Origin: Methanomassiliicoccaceae archaeon UBA472
GTDB taxonomy: Archaea > Thermoplasmatota > Thermoplasmata > Methanomassiliicoccales > UBA472
Direction of reading: 5' to 3'
Length of the DNA stretch: 18,188 bases
Assembly: GCA_002497075.1 (NCBI GenBank)
Contig: DAML01000012.1
Coordinates: 18,567-36,754, forward strand
Shown here: positions 1-6,887 of the stretch, piece by piece
How positions within the stretch are numbered: the stretch's first letter is position 1
Layout of the letters: each line of letters starts with the position of its first letter
Made by a program: the position numbers and the translations under genes
The notes under the pieces: model-generated
Databases searched by the model: none
The model's input: the letters and a program-made list of their open reading frames with translations, nothing else
Told to the model about the DNA's origin: nothing

Positions 1-164
1 GTGCTCTTGCCGGCCCCGTTCGGCCCTAACAGACCGACTATGCCTTTGGGGACCTCGACGGAGAAGTTGTCCAGCGCCAATATGTTCCCGAACCGGACCA
101 CGACGTTCCGGGCGGTGATGTTATGCTCGATACCGCCCTCATCGGAAATGCCACCGTTCCCCAT
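1..164 (-). CDS. ABC transporter ATP-binding protein, N-terminal fragment
   Basis: Only the first 54 or so codons lie in the window; the rest runs off the left edge. From the ATG at 164 the protein has a short polar leader and then the start of an ABC nucleotide-binding domain: the A-loop/beta-strand stretch VVVRFGNILALDNFSVEVPKG, shown here only in part as VRFGNILALDNF, followed by the Walker A motif GLLGPNGAGKS at about residues 43-53. The wording around Walker A matches the CcmA/COG1131 branch, which powers ABC-2 type exporters for drugs, lipids or polysaccharides; the partner permease would lie further left. The substrate cannot be told. An ATG at 184 is out of frame, so 164 is the best start. 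A TATA-like box 28-39 bases upstream suggests a very short leader. It follows the flavodoxin gene on the same strand with a 70-base gap, so partial read-through is possible. Confidence 0.85.
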   Translation of the reverse strand, partial: MGNGGISDEGGIEHNITARNVVVRFGNILALDNFSVEVPKGIVGLLGPNGAGKS

Positions 165-191
165 CCCCGCACCGGCCAGGGCATCGGATTG

Positions 192-203
192 TGTATATTT
201 AAT
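192..203 (-). promoter_or_regulatory. TATA-like box of the ABC ATPase gene
   Basis: On the - strand this reads TTAAATATAC, an archaeal TATA-like element. It sits 28-39 bases before the ATG at 164, which would place the transcription start only a few bases before the gene (near-leaderless). It suggests that the ABC gene has its own promoter and does not depend only on read-through from the flavodoxin gene. Confidence 0.4.
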
Positions 204-234
204 GACGACAGAAATGGGTGAACGAAGACTGGTC

Positions 235-741
235 TCAGCCCTTCTGGCCAGCCTTCTCAAGCACCTCTTTGGCGAACTTCTTGGCCTTCGCTATGCTGGA
301 GGCGTCCGGATGGCCTTGGCTCCCATCGATCTTGGCCCAGTCGCGCATCTTCTTGTCCCTCGAAAGACGCAGTACCAGCTTCACCGGCATGGACATCTGC
401 CCCTGGCAGTCGAAGAAGCCTACGAGCTCGGCTCCGGACGCGGCCTCATTGAACTTGGCCAACCACTCCGGCAGCTCCGGTTCGCTCTCCGGGGCGGCGT
501 GGGTGACGAACAGCGCCACCTTCCTGCCGGGAACGCAATGCTGCTTCATGCGCATGGTGGCTTTCTTATCGGGCCCGAACTGGTGCACCGGGAACCCCAT
601 GAACATCAGGTCGTAAACACTGGAGTCCGGAACATCGCAGATGGGCATGAGGTCCTTCTCGCCCGGGATCTCGTCGTAGATGGCCTGAGCTACCTTCTTG
701 GTGTTGCCAGTCTCCGATATGTACGCCACAAGAGTTCTCAT
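235..741 (-). CDS. Flavodoxin family protein
   Basis: A 168-residue soluble protein that begins with a flavodoxin-type FMN phosphate-binding loop: the strand TLVAYIS followed by the ETGNTKKVA loop and helix at about residues 3-17. A second strand, LMFMGFPVHQFGPD, at about 45-58 resembles the loop by the flavin ring. Flavodoxins carry electrons between redox enzymes in the cytoplasm; short stand-alone forms like this (Flavodoxin_3-like) often have unknown partners. A GTG at 753 would add four residues, but the ATG at 741 is preferred because AGGTGAGG lies at the proper distance in front of it. It is divergent from the DUF998 gene and ends 70 bases before the ABC ATPase gene. The redox partner is not evident nearby, though hcp elsewhere in the window shows that the cell has anaerobic redox chemistry. 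Confidence 0.8.
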   Translation of the reverse strand: MRTLVAYISETGNTKKVAQAIYDEIPGEKDLMPICDVPDSSVYDLMFMGFPVHQFGPDKKATMRMKQHCVPGRKVALFVTHAAPESEPELPEWLAKFNEAASGAELVGFFDCQGQMSMPVKLVLRLSRDKKMRDWAKIDGSQGHPDASSIAKAKKFAKEVLEKAGQKG

Positions 742-819
742 AAAAACCCTCACCTGAGATTTTCATTGGACACGAACCTAAATTAAATTATGCATGAGCG
801 CCGCAAAAATGTTTAATTC
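742..819. promoter_or_regulatory. Divergent promoter region, flavodoxin / DUF998
   Basis: A 78-base AT-rich gap between two divergent genes. A TTAAATTA-type element near 781-790 can act as a TATA box in either direction: about 30-38 bases before the ATG at 820 on the + strand, and about 40 bases before the ATG at 741 on the - strand. The AGGTGAGG ribosome site of the flavodoxin gene lies at about 748-755. No clear long inverted repeat was seen. Confidence 0.4.
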
Positions 820-1458
820 ATGTCCGGCCTTCACCACAGCGTGAGACGCAGGGAGCTCGCTGGCATCCTACTGTTCGTGGCCATCACCCAGTTCGCGTTC
901 CTGGCCAACATCAGCCAGATAATGTACGATGGTTACAGCATCGAGGATACCTTGCTCTCTGACCTTGGCCGGTGGGAGCAGCCCTCCGCCCTGCTCTTCA
1001 ACACCTCCCTGGTGATGTTCGGGTTACTAGGCATGAGCATAGGGGTCGTCCTCTGGCCGGACAAGAAGCTCAACTTCATCCCGCTGCTGTTCGTGCTGTG
1101 CGGGATCGGAATGCTGATCATGGCCGCCTTCCCGATAACCATCGAATGGGCGCACGACGTCGGCGCGTTCCTCTCGTTCGTGCTCATCGCCGTGGCGGCG
1201 CTGTGCTGCTACTGGACCTTCCCGGGTCCGTTCAGATACATGTCGTTGTTCCTGGGGATTGTCGGCTTCGTCACCGAGATCCTCTACAAGTCGGAGATCT
1301 ACTTCGGCCTGGGGGCCGCCGGCTCCGAACGGATGATCATCTACCCGCTGTTCTTCTGGATGGCCGCCTTTGCCGCCGTACTCCTGTACTCGGACGAGAC
1401 CGCGCCCCGCGACAGTTTGCTGGACCGCTTCTTCGCCTGGACCGCAAGCAAGTTCTGA
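820..1458 (+). CDS. DUF998 family membrane protein
   Basis: A 212-residue integral membrane protein with about six hydrophobic segments (roughly residues 13-33, 59-79, 87-105, 112-131, 138-156 and 174-192). The motif LLSDLGRWEQPSALLFN at about 45-61, with its SDLG core followed by a conserved Asn, is the signature of the DUF998 family, found in bacteria and archaea. The biochemical role of the family is not known; no enzyme motif can be assigned here. The short polar C-terminus is probably cytoplasmic. The ATG at 820 has no strong ribosome site directly before it, and a TATA-like box 30-38 bases upstream suggests a short leader. The DUF2164 gene follows 56 bases downstream on the same strand. 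Confidence 0.75.
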   Translation: MSGLHHSVRRRELAGILLFVAITQFAFLANISQIMYDGYSIEDTLLSDLGRWEQPSALLFNTSLVMFGLLGMSIGVVLWPDKKLNFIPLLFVLCGIGMLIMAAFPITIEWAHDVGAFLSFVLIAVAALCCYWTFPGPFRYMSLFLGIVGFVTEILYKSEIYFGLGAAGSERMIIYPLFFWMAAFAAVLLYSDETAPRDSLLDRFFAWTASKF

Positions 1459-1514
1459 GCATTGCTCAGGGAAGTTTATCAATTTTCATTTCCATCGGGC
1501 TTCGGGAGACTATC

Positions 1515-1748
1515 ATGAAGGGGAAGGAACGCATAACTTTGGAAAGGGAGAAGCGGGATGAGATGGTGAAGAACATCATCGCCTACTTCAAGAACGAGCG
1601 GGGCGAGGAGATCGGCCAACTGGCCGCCGGGCTGGTCCTTGACTTTATCATGGAGAAGCTGGCGCCCGAGTTCTATAACCAGGGCGTGCTAGATTCCTGC
1701 GCGTACATGGACGAGAGGGTCGAGGACATGCAGTCGCTACTGCTGTGA
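1515..1748 (+). CDS. DUF2164 family protein
   Basis: A 77-residue charged helical protein. The pattern (I-T-L-E-R-E-K-R near the N-terminus, IIAYFKNERGEEIGQLAA at about 21-38, then LVLDFIMEKLAPEFYNQGVLD at about 40-60) matches the small DUF2164 family, whose hallmark is the phrase GxLAAxxxLDF followed by a P-x-FYNQ box. The function of the family is unknown; most members I know of are bacterial. The ATG at 1515 follows CGGGAG at ribosome-site distance, and the same frame is open far upstream only because of the DUF998 gene in another frame. It is probably co-transcribed with DUF998. Its last 12 bases overlap the 3' end of the convergent gene at 1737-2168. Confidence 0.75.
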   Translation: MKGKERITLEREKRDEMVKNIIAYFKNERGEEIGQLAAGLVLDFIMEKLAPEFYNQGVLDSCAYMDERVEDMQSLLL

Positions 1749-2168
1749 ACACCCCGTGACGATCGGCCTAGCTCGGTCGACCTTCTTGATGTTGCCCCTG
1801 TCGTCGTATACGAAACCAAGGAACGATATCTCCCTGTCAGTTCCCTGGCGGGCCTCCTTGAGGACGCTCTGGAATATGGACGAGGCCAGGTCCCTGGAGA
1901 ACTTTGCCTCGGGGAACATTATCGCCAGTGACCCGATGCTCCTGGCCACCTCGACGTAATCGGGGAAGTGCGTCTGCTTGCCTGCCGTCGTAGCGGACTC
2001 GATGAACTCCAGGCGCACTAGCTCACCGTTCTCCAGCACCTGCAGGGCGCATCTCAGCCCGGAGTCGTCCATGGTCAGCTGCGTCTCGAGCCTGGGGGAG
2101 GCCTCCCTGATCTTTTCCGATCTCTTCCTGGCCACCATCTCCAGGAACACCTTGGTCTCCTCACGCAT
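1737..2168 (-). CDS. Hypothetical protein, 143 residues
   Basis: I do not recognise this protein. It is soluble, of mixed charge, with no signal peptide or membrane segment. The N-terminal 25 residues are a charged helix; the middle (about 30-60) looks like beta strands (CALQVLENGELVRLEFIES); about 68-110 is helical; the C-terminus reads ISFLGFVYDDRGNIKKVDR and may form a final hairpin. It ends in TAG and overlaps the convergent DUF2164 gene by 12 bases. The transporter gene lies 48 bases upstream on the same strand, so the two may share a transcript. The coding bias is like that of its neighbours, and no clear open frame competes on the other strand, which supports a real gene. A clear ribosome site is missing before the ATG at 2168. 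Confidence 0.6.
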   Translation of the reverse strand: MREETKVFLEMVARKRSEKIREASPRLETQLTMDDSGLRCALQVLENGELVRLEFIESATTAGKQTHFPDYVEVARSIGSLAIMFPEAKFSRDLASSIFQSVLKEARQGTDREISFLGFVYDDRGNIKKVDRARPIVTGCSQQ

Positions 2169-2216
2169 GATGCTGTGAGACGGTTATCTGCACTTCACCC
2201 TTTGCATGATCCTTTC

Positions 2217-3125
2217 TTAGGGGGAAGGCTCGTCCCGGAACAGATAGTGGCTCAGGAATATCATCCAGGCTATATCGACCACGGCGCAGATGGTGGCGGG
2301 GACCGCCGCCGCAGGCCCTATTAGACCAATGGCCAGTGTGGCGGCCATCCCGGTGTTCTTGTGCGATGAGAAAAGCACCTCGGGGACCCTTCTTTTACGA
2401 GGGACGTTCTTTCGCTTGAGGTACCAGTTCCAGAACAAACCGATGCCGAATATCCGCAGTATCGCCGCGGTCAGCAGCATGGAGAGTAGCGCCCAGTCGC
2501 TGAAGAAGATGTTTCGGTTCGGACCGGCCACCGCGATGATGAGTATGAAGAAGGTCACGTTGAGCACCGCCGACTTGTGATCCTGACGGATGTTCAGTTT
2601 GCGCAGAGGGCGGGAGGCGCAGAGCGGCAGCACGATCAGCAGACTGACATTGAATATCAAGATGCCCACGTCGATGGCCTGTCCAAGGAATAAAAGGGTG
2701 ACCAGGGGCGTGAAGGCCAGGGCGATTATGTACAAGGCCGCCGTGGAGACCAGGGTAGGTTCCAGGTCCCCCTTCATCATGTAGGTGAACGGGACCACCG
2801 ATATCGCCGAAGGTACGGCCGCGGCGATTATCCAGCCGTCGCGCAGGTCCCCTTGGAAGAAGAAAGATATTAGGACGGTGGCGCCGGAAGCGAGCACCAT
2901 GGAGAGCAGGAAGGCCCGGCGGATGGAGACGGCGTGGTCCTTGACCTTGAGTCCGCGCAACTGCAAGTTCGTCAGAGATATGGACATCATGATCACCAGC
3001 GTGATCATGGCGATGTTGCTGTTGGTGAGGAATGAAAAGCTGGGGAAGCCCCCCAGCGCAAGTGCTGTGATGAAGGATAGGGTCATCATCACCGCGTTGT
3101 TCCCCAGGATGCGCATAACGCCCAT
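2217..3125 (-). CDS. Bile acid:sodium symporter (BASS/SBF-like) family transporter
   Basis: A 302-residue protein with about nine or ten hydrophobic helices along nearly its whole length. Two features point to the BASS fold: a broken-helix segment PSAISVVPFTYMMKGDLEPT at about 105-124, like the P-x-x-x-(S/N)-x-x-T...KGD segment of the first half, and a second crossing segment with E249 followed by KNTGMAATLA at 256-265, like the E-x-x-x-QN-x-x-LA motif. Family members move bile acids, keto acids, pantoate or other organic anions with sodium; the substrate here is unknown. The usual Gln-Asn pair is Lys-Asn, so sodium binding may differ. GGGG lies just before the ATG at 3125. The 143-residue gene follows 48 bases downstream. 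A distant relation to arsenite or auxin-type carriers of the same superfamily cannot be excluded. Confidence 0.65.
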   Translation of the reverse strand: MGVMRILGNNAVMMTLSFITALALGGFPSFSFLTNSNIAMITLVIMMSISLTNLQLRGLKVKDHAVSIRRAFLLSMVLASGATVLISFFFQGDLRDGWIIAAAVPSAISVVPFTYMMKGDLEPTLVSTAALYIIALAFTPLVTLLFLGQAIDVGILIFNVSLLIVLPLCASRPLRKLNIRQDHKSAVLNVTFFILIIAVAGPNRNIFFSDWALLSMLLTAAILRIFGIGLFWNWYLKRKNVPRKRRVPEVLFSSHKNTGMAATLAIGLIGPAAAVPATICAVVDIAWMIFLSHYLFRDEPSP

Positions 3126-3164
3126 GTTCCCCGATAAGGAGAACCATGATTAACGGTTTTTCCT

Positions 3165-3206
3165 GGAAAAAAAATAAAAAAAGGAAGGGAAGGCTCAGAG
3201 AGCCTT
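3165..3206 (-). terminator. Hairpin plus T-run terminator of the secreted peptidase gene
   Basis: Fourteen bases after the TAG stop at 3220, the - strand has a perfect 7-bp stem (AAGGCTC / GAGCCTT, loop TCT) at 3190-3206, then a pyrimidine stretch and two runs of eight T split by one A. Archaeal termination usually needs only the T-run; the stem makes this look like a bacterial intrinsic terminator. Confidence 0.75.
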
Positions 3207-3219
3207 GTTCGCTGACGGC

Positions 3220-5262
3220 CTAGGCGCCTTTCATGCCGTTGCTGTACGCTATCCCGAAGTCGTACATGGCGTAGTCAGTAAAGCCCTCCGGAGCCTGGGA
3301 CGTGACCAGCATGATCACCTTGGTGCAGCTCTTGAAGACACTTCTCATGTCGTACATGCCCGTCTCGGTCGCGTCGTTCAGAGGCACGTCGATGATCTGA
3401 TAGGTCATCTTGCCCTTCACGACCTTCATGCCCACGATGGTCACGCTGAAGTCGTTCTCCGTCGGGAACAGCTCGCTCAGGTCCATGAACACCGAGGCGT
3501 CCGTGCCGTCCGAGACCAAGACATCGTCCAGGTACACGTTGTCCACGTACCAGCCTTCGTAATAGGTGGCCCAGTCCGTCATGTACCTGAAGGCCAGAAG
3601 GATGTCCTGTCCGGCGTAGGCGCTGAGGTCGAAGCTCATGGTCACCATTTCGGCCTGTATCCCGGTCAGCCCGGGCAGGTTCGCCATGATGTTGGGGTGG
3701 GCGCTGGGGTCGTAGTCGCTGGTGGTGTAGGCGTTCGAGAGGCTGGTCCAGGTCATGCCGCCGTCGGTGGAGACCTGCACGAACCCGAAGTCCCAGTAGT
3801 CCTCGATGTCATACATGGTGTCGAAGCACAGAGTGCCGCCGCCGACGCCCTCGAAGATGGCCCAGCGGTCCTGCAGGTCCCCTCCGCCCGACCACAGCAC
3901 GCCGTCCACGCTGGTCCAATCGGTGGAATGGGCGCTGAAGTCATCGCCGTCGAACCACAGCCATGAGAACGGTCCGGGGCTGCCGTGCAGCCAGAGATAG
4001 TCCGTACCCCAGGCCGGGGCGCCGGGCGTAGAGTAGGTCTCAGGGTTCTGTTCGTCGTAGGTTCCCATATACACGTTGAAGTCCACGCCCCCGAACGCGT
4101 ACTCCGGTCCAGCGGCCGGATCGTCGATCAGCATGGCGATGGAGAAGTCGTGGTATACGTCAGCGAAGTCCCTTTCGCTCCCGAAGGCGTCCAAGGATGA
4201 CTCGATGCCGGAGATGCCGTTCCCGGGGTTGGCGAACAGGTGCTTGATGAACCCCTCACCGTATTGCTCGAACAGGTATAGGGTCCAAAGATACGCCTGC
4301 CCGTAGTCGGCCAGCACTTCCAGCCCGCCCTGGTCTTCCCAGGCCACGAGCGAGTTCTCGGCGTAGAACGCCGCGTCCTCCAGGTGGCTGTTGACCGCCG
4401 GCCCGTAGCCGCAGACCAGCATGGCGAAGTCGGACATGCCCTCGTTCACGAAGGTCTCCTCGTCCCCGTCCACGTCATCGTGGATCAGGTGCTGCATCTC
4501 GTGGGCGATGATGCCCTCGTACAGGAAAGGCCTGGAGGCGTCCGGGCCCATGCGGTTGGCCCAGTCGTGGCTGTCGATGGTTATGACGTTGCGGTCGAAA
4601 TAGGCCTCATAACTAGGCGAGTAGAACCCGGCGATGTAGTTCGGATAGGTCGGGTCGTAGTAGTTGGCGTCCCGGACGTTGTCGACCAGGATCACCATCC
4701 TGTCGCCCTCGTAGTATTCCTGAACGATCCCGTAGGCGTTACCGACCATGCCTGGCAGCAGAGCGTATTCACCGTCGTGATAATCAGGTACGGCGAAGTA
4801 CTGGGTCATGGCCTCGTAGATGTTGTCATCCACCTCGGACAGCAGGTACGCCACCTGCTCGTCAGTGACCACAGGCGTCGGCCTGGGGTCCCCGGCAGGA
4901 TAGGCCAGGTTGGTGCTGACCCATATCTCCGCGTAATCGCCGACCGCCCTCAGTTGGTAATATTTAAGGTTGTATTGACCGAGGTAATCGTTCAAGCCGA
5001 ACCATATCTGCACATCTCCCGCCTCGGCATCCCAGAAGTAGCTTTCCGAGCCGCTTCCGGGATCCGAGACGGATTGTTCGGGCGAGGCCGTCGAAACGGC
5101 CTCCGAATATCCGGTACCAATGTCATATTTGCCGTTCAATGCAACATAATCCACTGATGCCCCTGGCGCGGCGGATGCCATCACCGGCACCATCGCCAAG
5201 ACCATCAGCAGCATACATGCTATCGCTATAGTTCGTCTATACAAATGATCCCCCCGTTTCAC
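3220..5262 (-). CDS. Secreted zinc metallopeptidase, immune-inhibitor-A / M6-M30-like
   Basis: A 680-residue exported protein. A signal peptide with basic YRR, a hydrophobic core (about 12-28) and an ASA cleavage site ends near residue 31. The catalytic centre is the HEMQH zinc motif at 254-258, with NEGMSD at 273-278 giving a likely third ligand, Glu274; the HExxH...NEG(M/L)S arrangement is that of gluzincin-type M6/M30 secreted peptidases. After about residue 430 comes a beta-sandwich region with FVQVSTDGGMTWTSL (about 495-510) and GWYVDNVYLDD (about 573-583), typical of the MAM/lectin-like domain of immune inhibitor A proteins. No C-terminal anchor is seen, so it is probably released or held by another means. 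It likely degrades extracellular protein or peptide. The long frame begins with GTG at 5262, but TTG at 5244 is preceded by GGGGGGATC and would give a tighter signal peptide. An ATG at 5264 is out of frame. Confidence 0.8.
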   Translation of the reverse strand: MKRGDHLYRRTIAIACMLLMVLAMVPVMASAAPGASVDYVALNGKYDIGTGYSEAVSTASPEQSVSDPGSGSESYFWDAEAGDVQIWFGLNDYLGQYNLKYYQLRAVGDYAEIWVSTNLAYPAGDPRPTPVVTDEQVAYLLSEVDDNIYEAMTQYFAVPDYHDGEYALLPGMVGNAYGIVQEYYEGDRMVILVDNVRDANYYDPTYPNYIAGFYSPSYEAYFDRNVITIDSHDWANRMGPDASRPFLYEGIIAHEMQHLIHDDVDGDEETFVNEGMSDFAMLVCGYGPAVNSHLEDAAFYAENSLVAWEDQGGLEVLADYGQAYLWTLYLFEQYGEGFIKHLFANPGNGISGIESSLDAFGSERDFADVYHDFSIAMLIDDPAAGPEYAFGGVDFNVYMGTYDEQNPETYSTPGAPAWGTDYLWLHGSPGPFSWLWFDGDDFSAHSTDWTSVDGVLWSGGGDLQDRWAIFEGVGGGTLCFDTMYDIEDYWDFGFVQVSTDGGMTWTSLSNAYTTSDYDPSAHPNIMANLPGLTGIQAEMVTMSFDLSAYAGQDILLAFRYMTDWATYYEGWYVDNVYLDDVLVSDGTDASVFMDLSELFPTENDFSVTIVGMKVVKGKMTYQIIDVPLNDATETGMYDMRSVFKSCTKVIMLVTSQAPEGFTDYAMYDFGIAYSNGMKGA

Positions 5263-5414
5263 ATCGATCGAAGGAGTCGCCCCCTTATTCTTTGTGAGTG
5301 GGAATTCTAGGCGTTCGGTATTATTTATTGATAATCATTTTTGATAACAAGACGTTTGGCCATGAAATATGGATCGAAAAAAGTTGCAGCCAGGCTTCTG
5401 TATCGGAACCTCTT
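5263..5414 (-). promoter_or_regulatory. Upstream region of the secreted peptidase gene
   Basis: AT-rich gap before the peptidase gene. On the - strand a TATA-like TAAATAATA lies at about 5322-5330, some 60 bases before the GTG at 5262, which would give a leader of about 35 bases. No open frame in this gap looks like a gene. Confidence 0.3.
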
Positions 5415-5441
5415 TAAAAAAGGGAAGGGTCTGGTCAGACC
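5415..5441 (-). terminator. Hairpin plus T-run terminator of hcp
   Basis: About 40 bases beyond the hcp stop codon, the - strand forms GGTCTG / CAGACC with a tiny loop (5428-5441; more likely a 5-bp stem with a 4-base loop), then CTTCCC and a run of six T (5416-5421). It resembles the terminator at 3165-3206 in layout: short stem, CTTCC spacer and T-run. Confidence 0.65.
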
Positions 5442-5479
5442 ATGGTTAAAGGAGGAAAAGGAAGGGGTTTGTGGGGCGT

Positions 5480-6778
5480 TCAGTTCCCCAGCATGGCCTT
5501 CAGGTCTTCGTCGACATCACCGATGGGCATCCAGTTGTACTTCTCCTGGATGAACTTCCAGTTGTTGGGGCTGACGAAGGCTGGAAGGGAGGGCCCCATG
5601 CGGACGTTCTTGACTCCGAGCGCAAGCAGGGTGTACGCGATGGCCACGGCCTTCTGCTCGAACCAGGAGAACACGATGCTCAGTGGAAGTTCGTTGACGC
5701 CAACGCCGAAAGCCTTGGACAGAGCGATGGCGATCTGCAGCGCCGAATACGTATCGTTGCACTGCCCGATGTCCAGGAACCTCGGGATACCGGTGCCCTC
5801 GATGGTCCCGAACTCACGGTCGTTGAAGCGGTACTTGCCGCAGGCGAGCGTCAGGATTACGCAGTCCTTGGGGACCTTCTCCGCCAGTTGGGTGAAGTAA
5901 TCGCGACCGGGCGTGGCCCCGTCGCATCCGCCGATCAGGAAGAAGTGCCTTATCTTGCCGGTCTTGACCGCCTCGATTATCTGAGGCGCCAGTGAGAGCA
6001 CGGCCTTGTGGTGGAAGCCGGTGGGGATGTTGATGCCCTGCCTCTCGGCCAGGTCGCCGATGCGCTTGGCGTGCTCGATTATCGAGGAGTAATCATCCCT
6101 CTCGATGTGCTTCACGTTGTCCAGGGCGGTGATGCCGGTGGTGTACAGGCGGTCCTTGTAGCTTTCAGGGGGATTCAGAACGCAGTTGGTGGTGGCGAGG
6201 ACGGGGCCGCCGAACTCCGCCCATTCGGTCTTCTGCTTCTGCCACGCCCCGCCGTAATTGCCTACCAGGTGGGGGTACTTCCTCAGCTTGGGGTAGCCGT
6301 GGGCGGGGAGCATCTCGCCGTGAGTATAGACGTTAACGCCAGTGCCCTCGGTCTGCTTCAGGAGCGCCTCGAGGTCCAGCAGGTCGTGTCCGGTGACCAG
6401 TATTCCCGGTCCCTTCCTCACGCCGGTGAAAACGGTGGTCGGCGTCGGATCGCCGAAGAACTCGGTGTTGGCCTCCTGCAGCAGCTCCATGGCACGGTAG
6501 TTGATCATCCCGGCCTTCAGAATGAGGTTCCAGTGGTCCTCGGTGGAGAAGTCCACGTTGGTCAGGGTCTTGAACAGAGCCTCGTGCACGAAGGCGTCGA
6601 TCTGCTCGTCCCTCTTCCCTAGCACGCGGCAGTGATAGGCGTAGGCGGCTATTCCCTTCAGGCCGTAAATGAGCATCTCCTGCAAGCTCTGGATGTCCTC
6701 GGTCTTTCCGCAAACGCCGCGGGTCGTGCAGGCCACGCCCTTGGCGGTCTGTTGGCATTGATTGCAGTACATAGACAT
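5480..6778 (-). CDS. hcp: Hydroxylamine reductase / hybrid-cluster protein, class III
   Basis: A 432-residue cytoplasmic iron-sulfur enzyme. The N-terminal cysteines at 5, 8, 17 and 23 (C-x2-C-x8-C-x5-C) bind a [4Fe-4S] cluster. All seven expected ligands of the hybrid Fe-S-O cluster can be placed: His131 (TGHDL), Glu155 (HGEML), Cys199 (TTNC), Cys285 (GGCDGA), Cys313 (ACGKYRF), Cys340 (GQCND) and Glu374 (WFEQKA). The length fits class III, which lacks about 110 residues near the N-terminus compared with class I enzymes of about 550. Family members reduce hydroxylamine to ammonia in vitro and reduce nitric oxide or act in protein S-nitrosylation in cells, so a role in nitrosative stress is likely. 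AAGGTGTG before the ATG at 6778 is the ribosome site. It is divergent from a regulator gene and ends at a hairpin terminator, so it is a single-gene unit. The electron donor is not next to it. Confidence 0.96.
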   Translation of the reverse strand: MSMYCNQCQQTAKGVACTTRGVCGKTEDIQSLQEMLIYGLKGIAAYAYHCRVLGKRDEQIDAFVHEALFKTLTNVDFSTEDHWNLILKAGMINYRAMELLQEANTEFFGDPTPTTVFTGVRKGPGILVTGHDLLDLEALLKQTEGTGVNVYTHGEMLPAHGYPKLRKYPHLVGNYGGAWQKQKTEWAEFGGPVLATTNCVLNPPESYKDRLYTTGITALDNVKHIERDDYSSIIEHAKRIGDLAERQGINIPTGFHHKAVLSLAPQIIEAVKTGKIRHFFLIGGCDGATPGRDYFTQLAEKVPKDCVILTLACGKYRFNDREFGTIEGTGIPRFLDIGQCNDTYSALQIAIALSKAFGVGVNELPLSIVFSWFEQKAVAIAYTLLALGVKNVRMGPSLPAFVSPNNWKFIQEKYNWMPIGDVDEDLKAMLGN

Positions 6779-6887
6779 GATTCACACCTTGTTACTAACA
6801 ATTAAATTATAATATATTAAGTCGATTACTATTAATAATAAAGCAAAATTGATTATAACTTATCATAAATAGGGAGGGAATATCCGT
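6779..6887. promoter_or_regulatory. Divergent promoter interval, hcp / Lrp-type regulator
   Basis: A 109-base, very AT-rich interval. For hcp, a TATA-like stretch (about 6807-6820 on the - strand) precedes the AAGGTGT ribosome site at 6784-6790. For the regulator, the AT-rich stretch at about 6830-6843 is the best TATA candidate, because the GGGAGG ribosome site at 6872-6878 must lie in the leader. Both promoters face outward from one shared centre. Confidence 0.55.
6826..6841. promoter_or_regulatory. Candidate operator, near-palindrome at the centre of the hcp/regulator interval
   Basis: TTACTATT followed directly by AATAATAA: 7 of 8 positions pair. Its centre (6833.5) is the midpoint of the 109-base gap between the two start codons. 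Lrp/AsnC proteins bind AT-rich palindromes of about 15 bases, so this is a reasonable site for the neighbouring regulator, controlling itself and hcp. AT-rich sequence yields such palindromes by chance fairly easily. Confidence 0.35.

Noticed and set aside
1..786. Long + strand open frame of 261 codons
   Set aside because: It lies opposite the ABC ATPase and flavodoxin genes, whose protein motifs are clear. The open frame is a by-product of high GC at third codon positions.
2395..3147. - strand frame of 250 codons overlapping the transporter
   Set aside because: Same strand but another frame; it is rich in His, Arg and Gly with no membrane helices, while the chosen frame has a full transporter pattern.
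3205..5157. Several long + strand frames (3205-3966, 4384-5157 and others)
   Set aside because: They are antisense to the secreted peptidase with its HExxH motif and signal peptide; their products are low-complexity, rich in Val, His, Gly and Asp.
5471..6622. + strand frames of 174 and 204 codons
   Set aside because: Antisense to hcp, which has all expected ligands. No recognisable protein.
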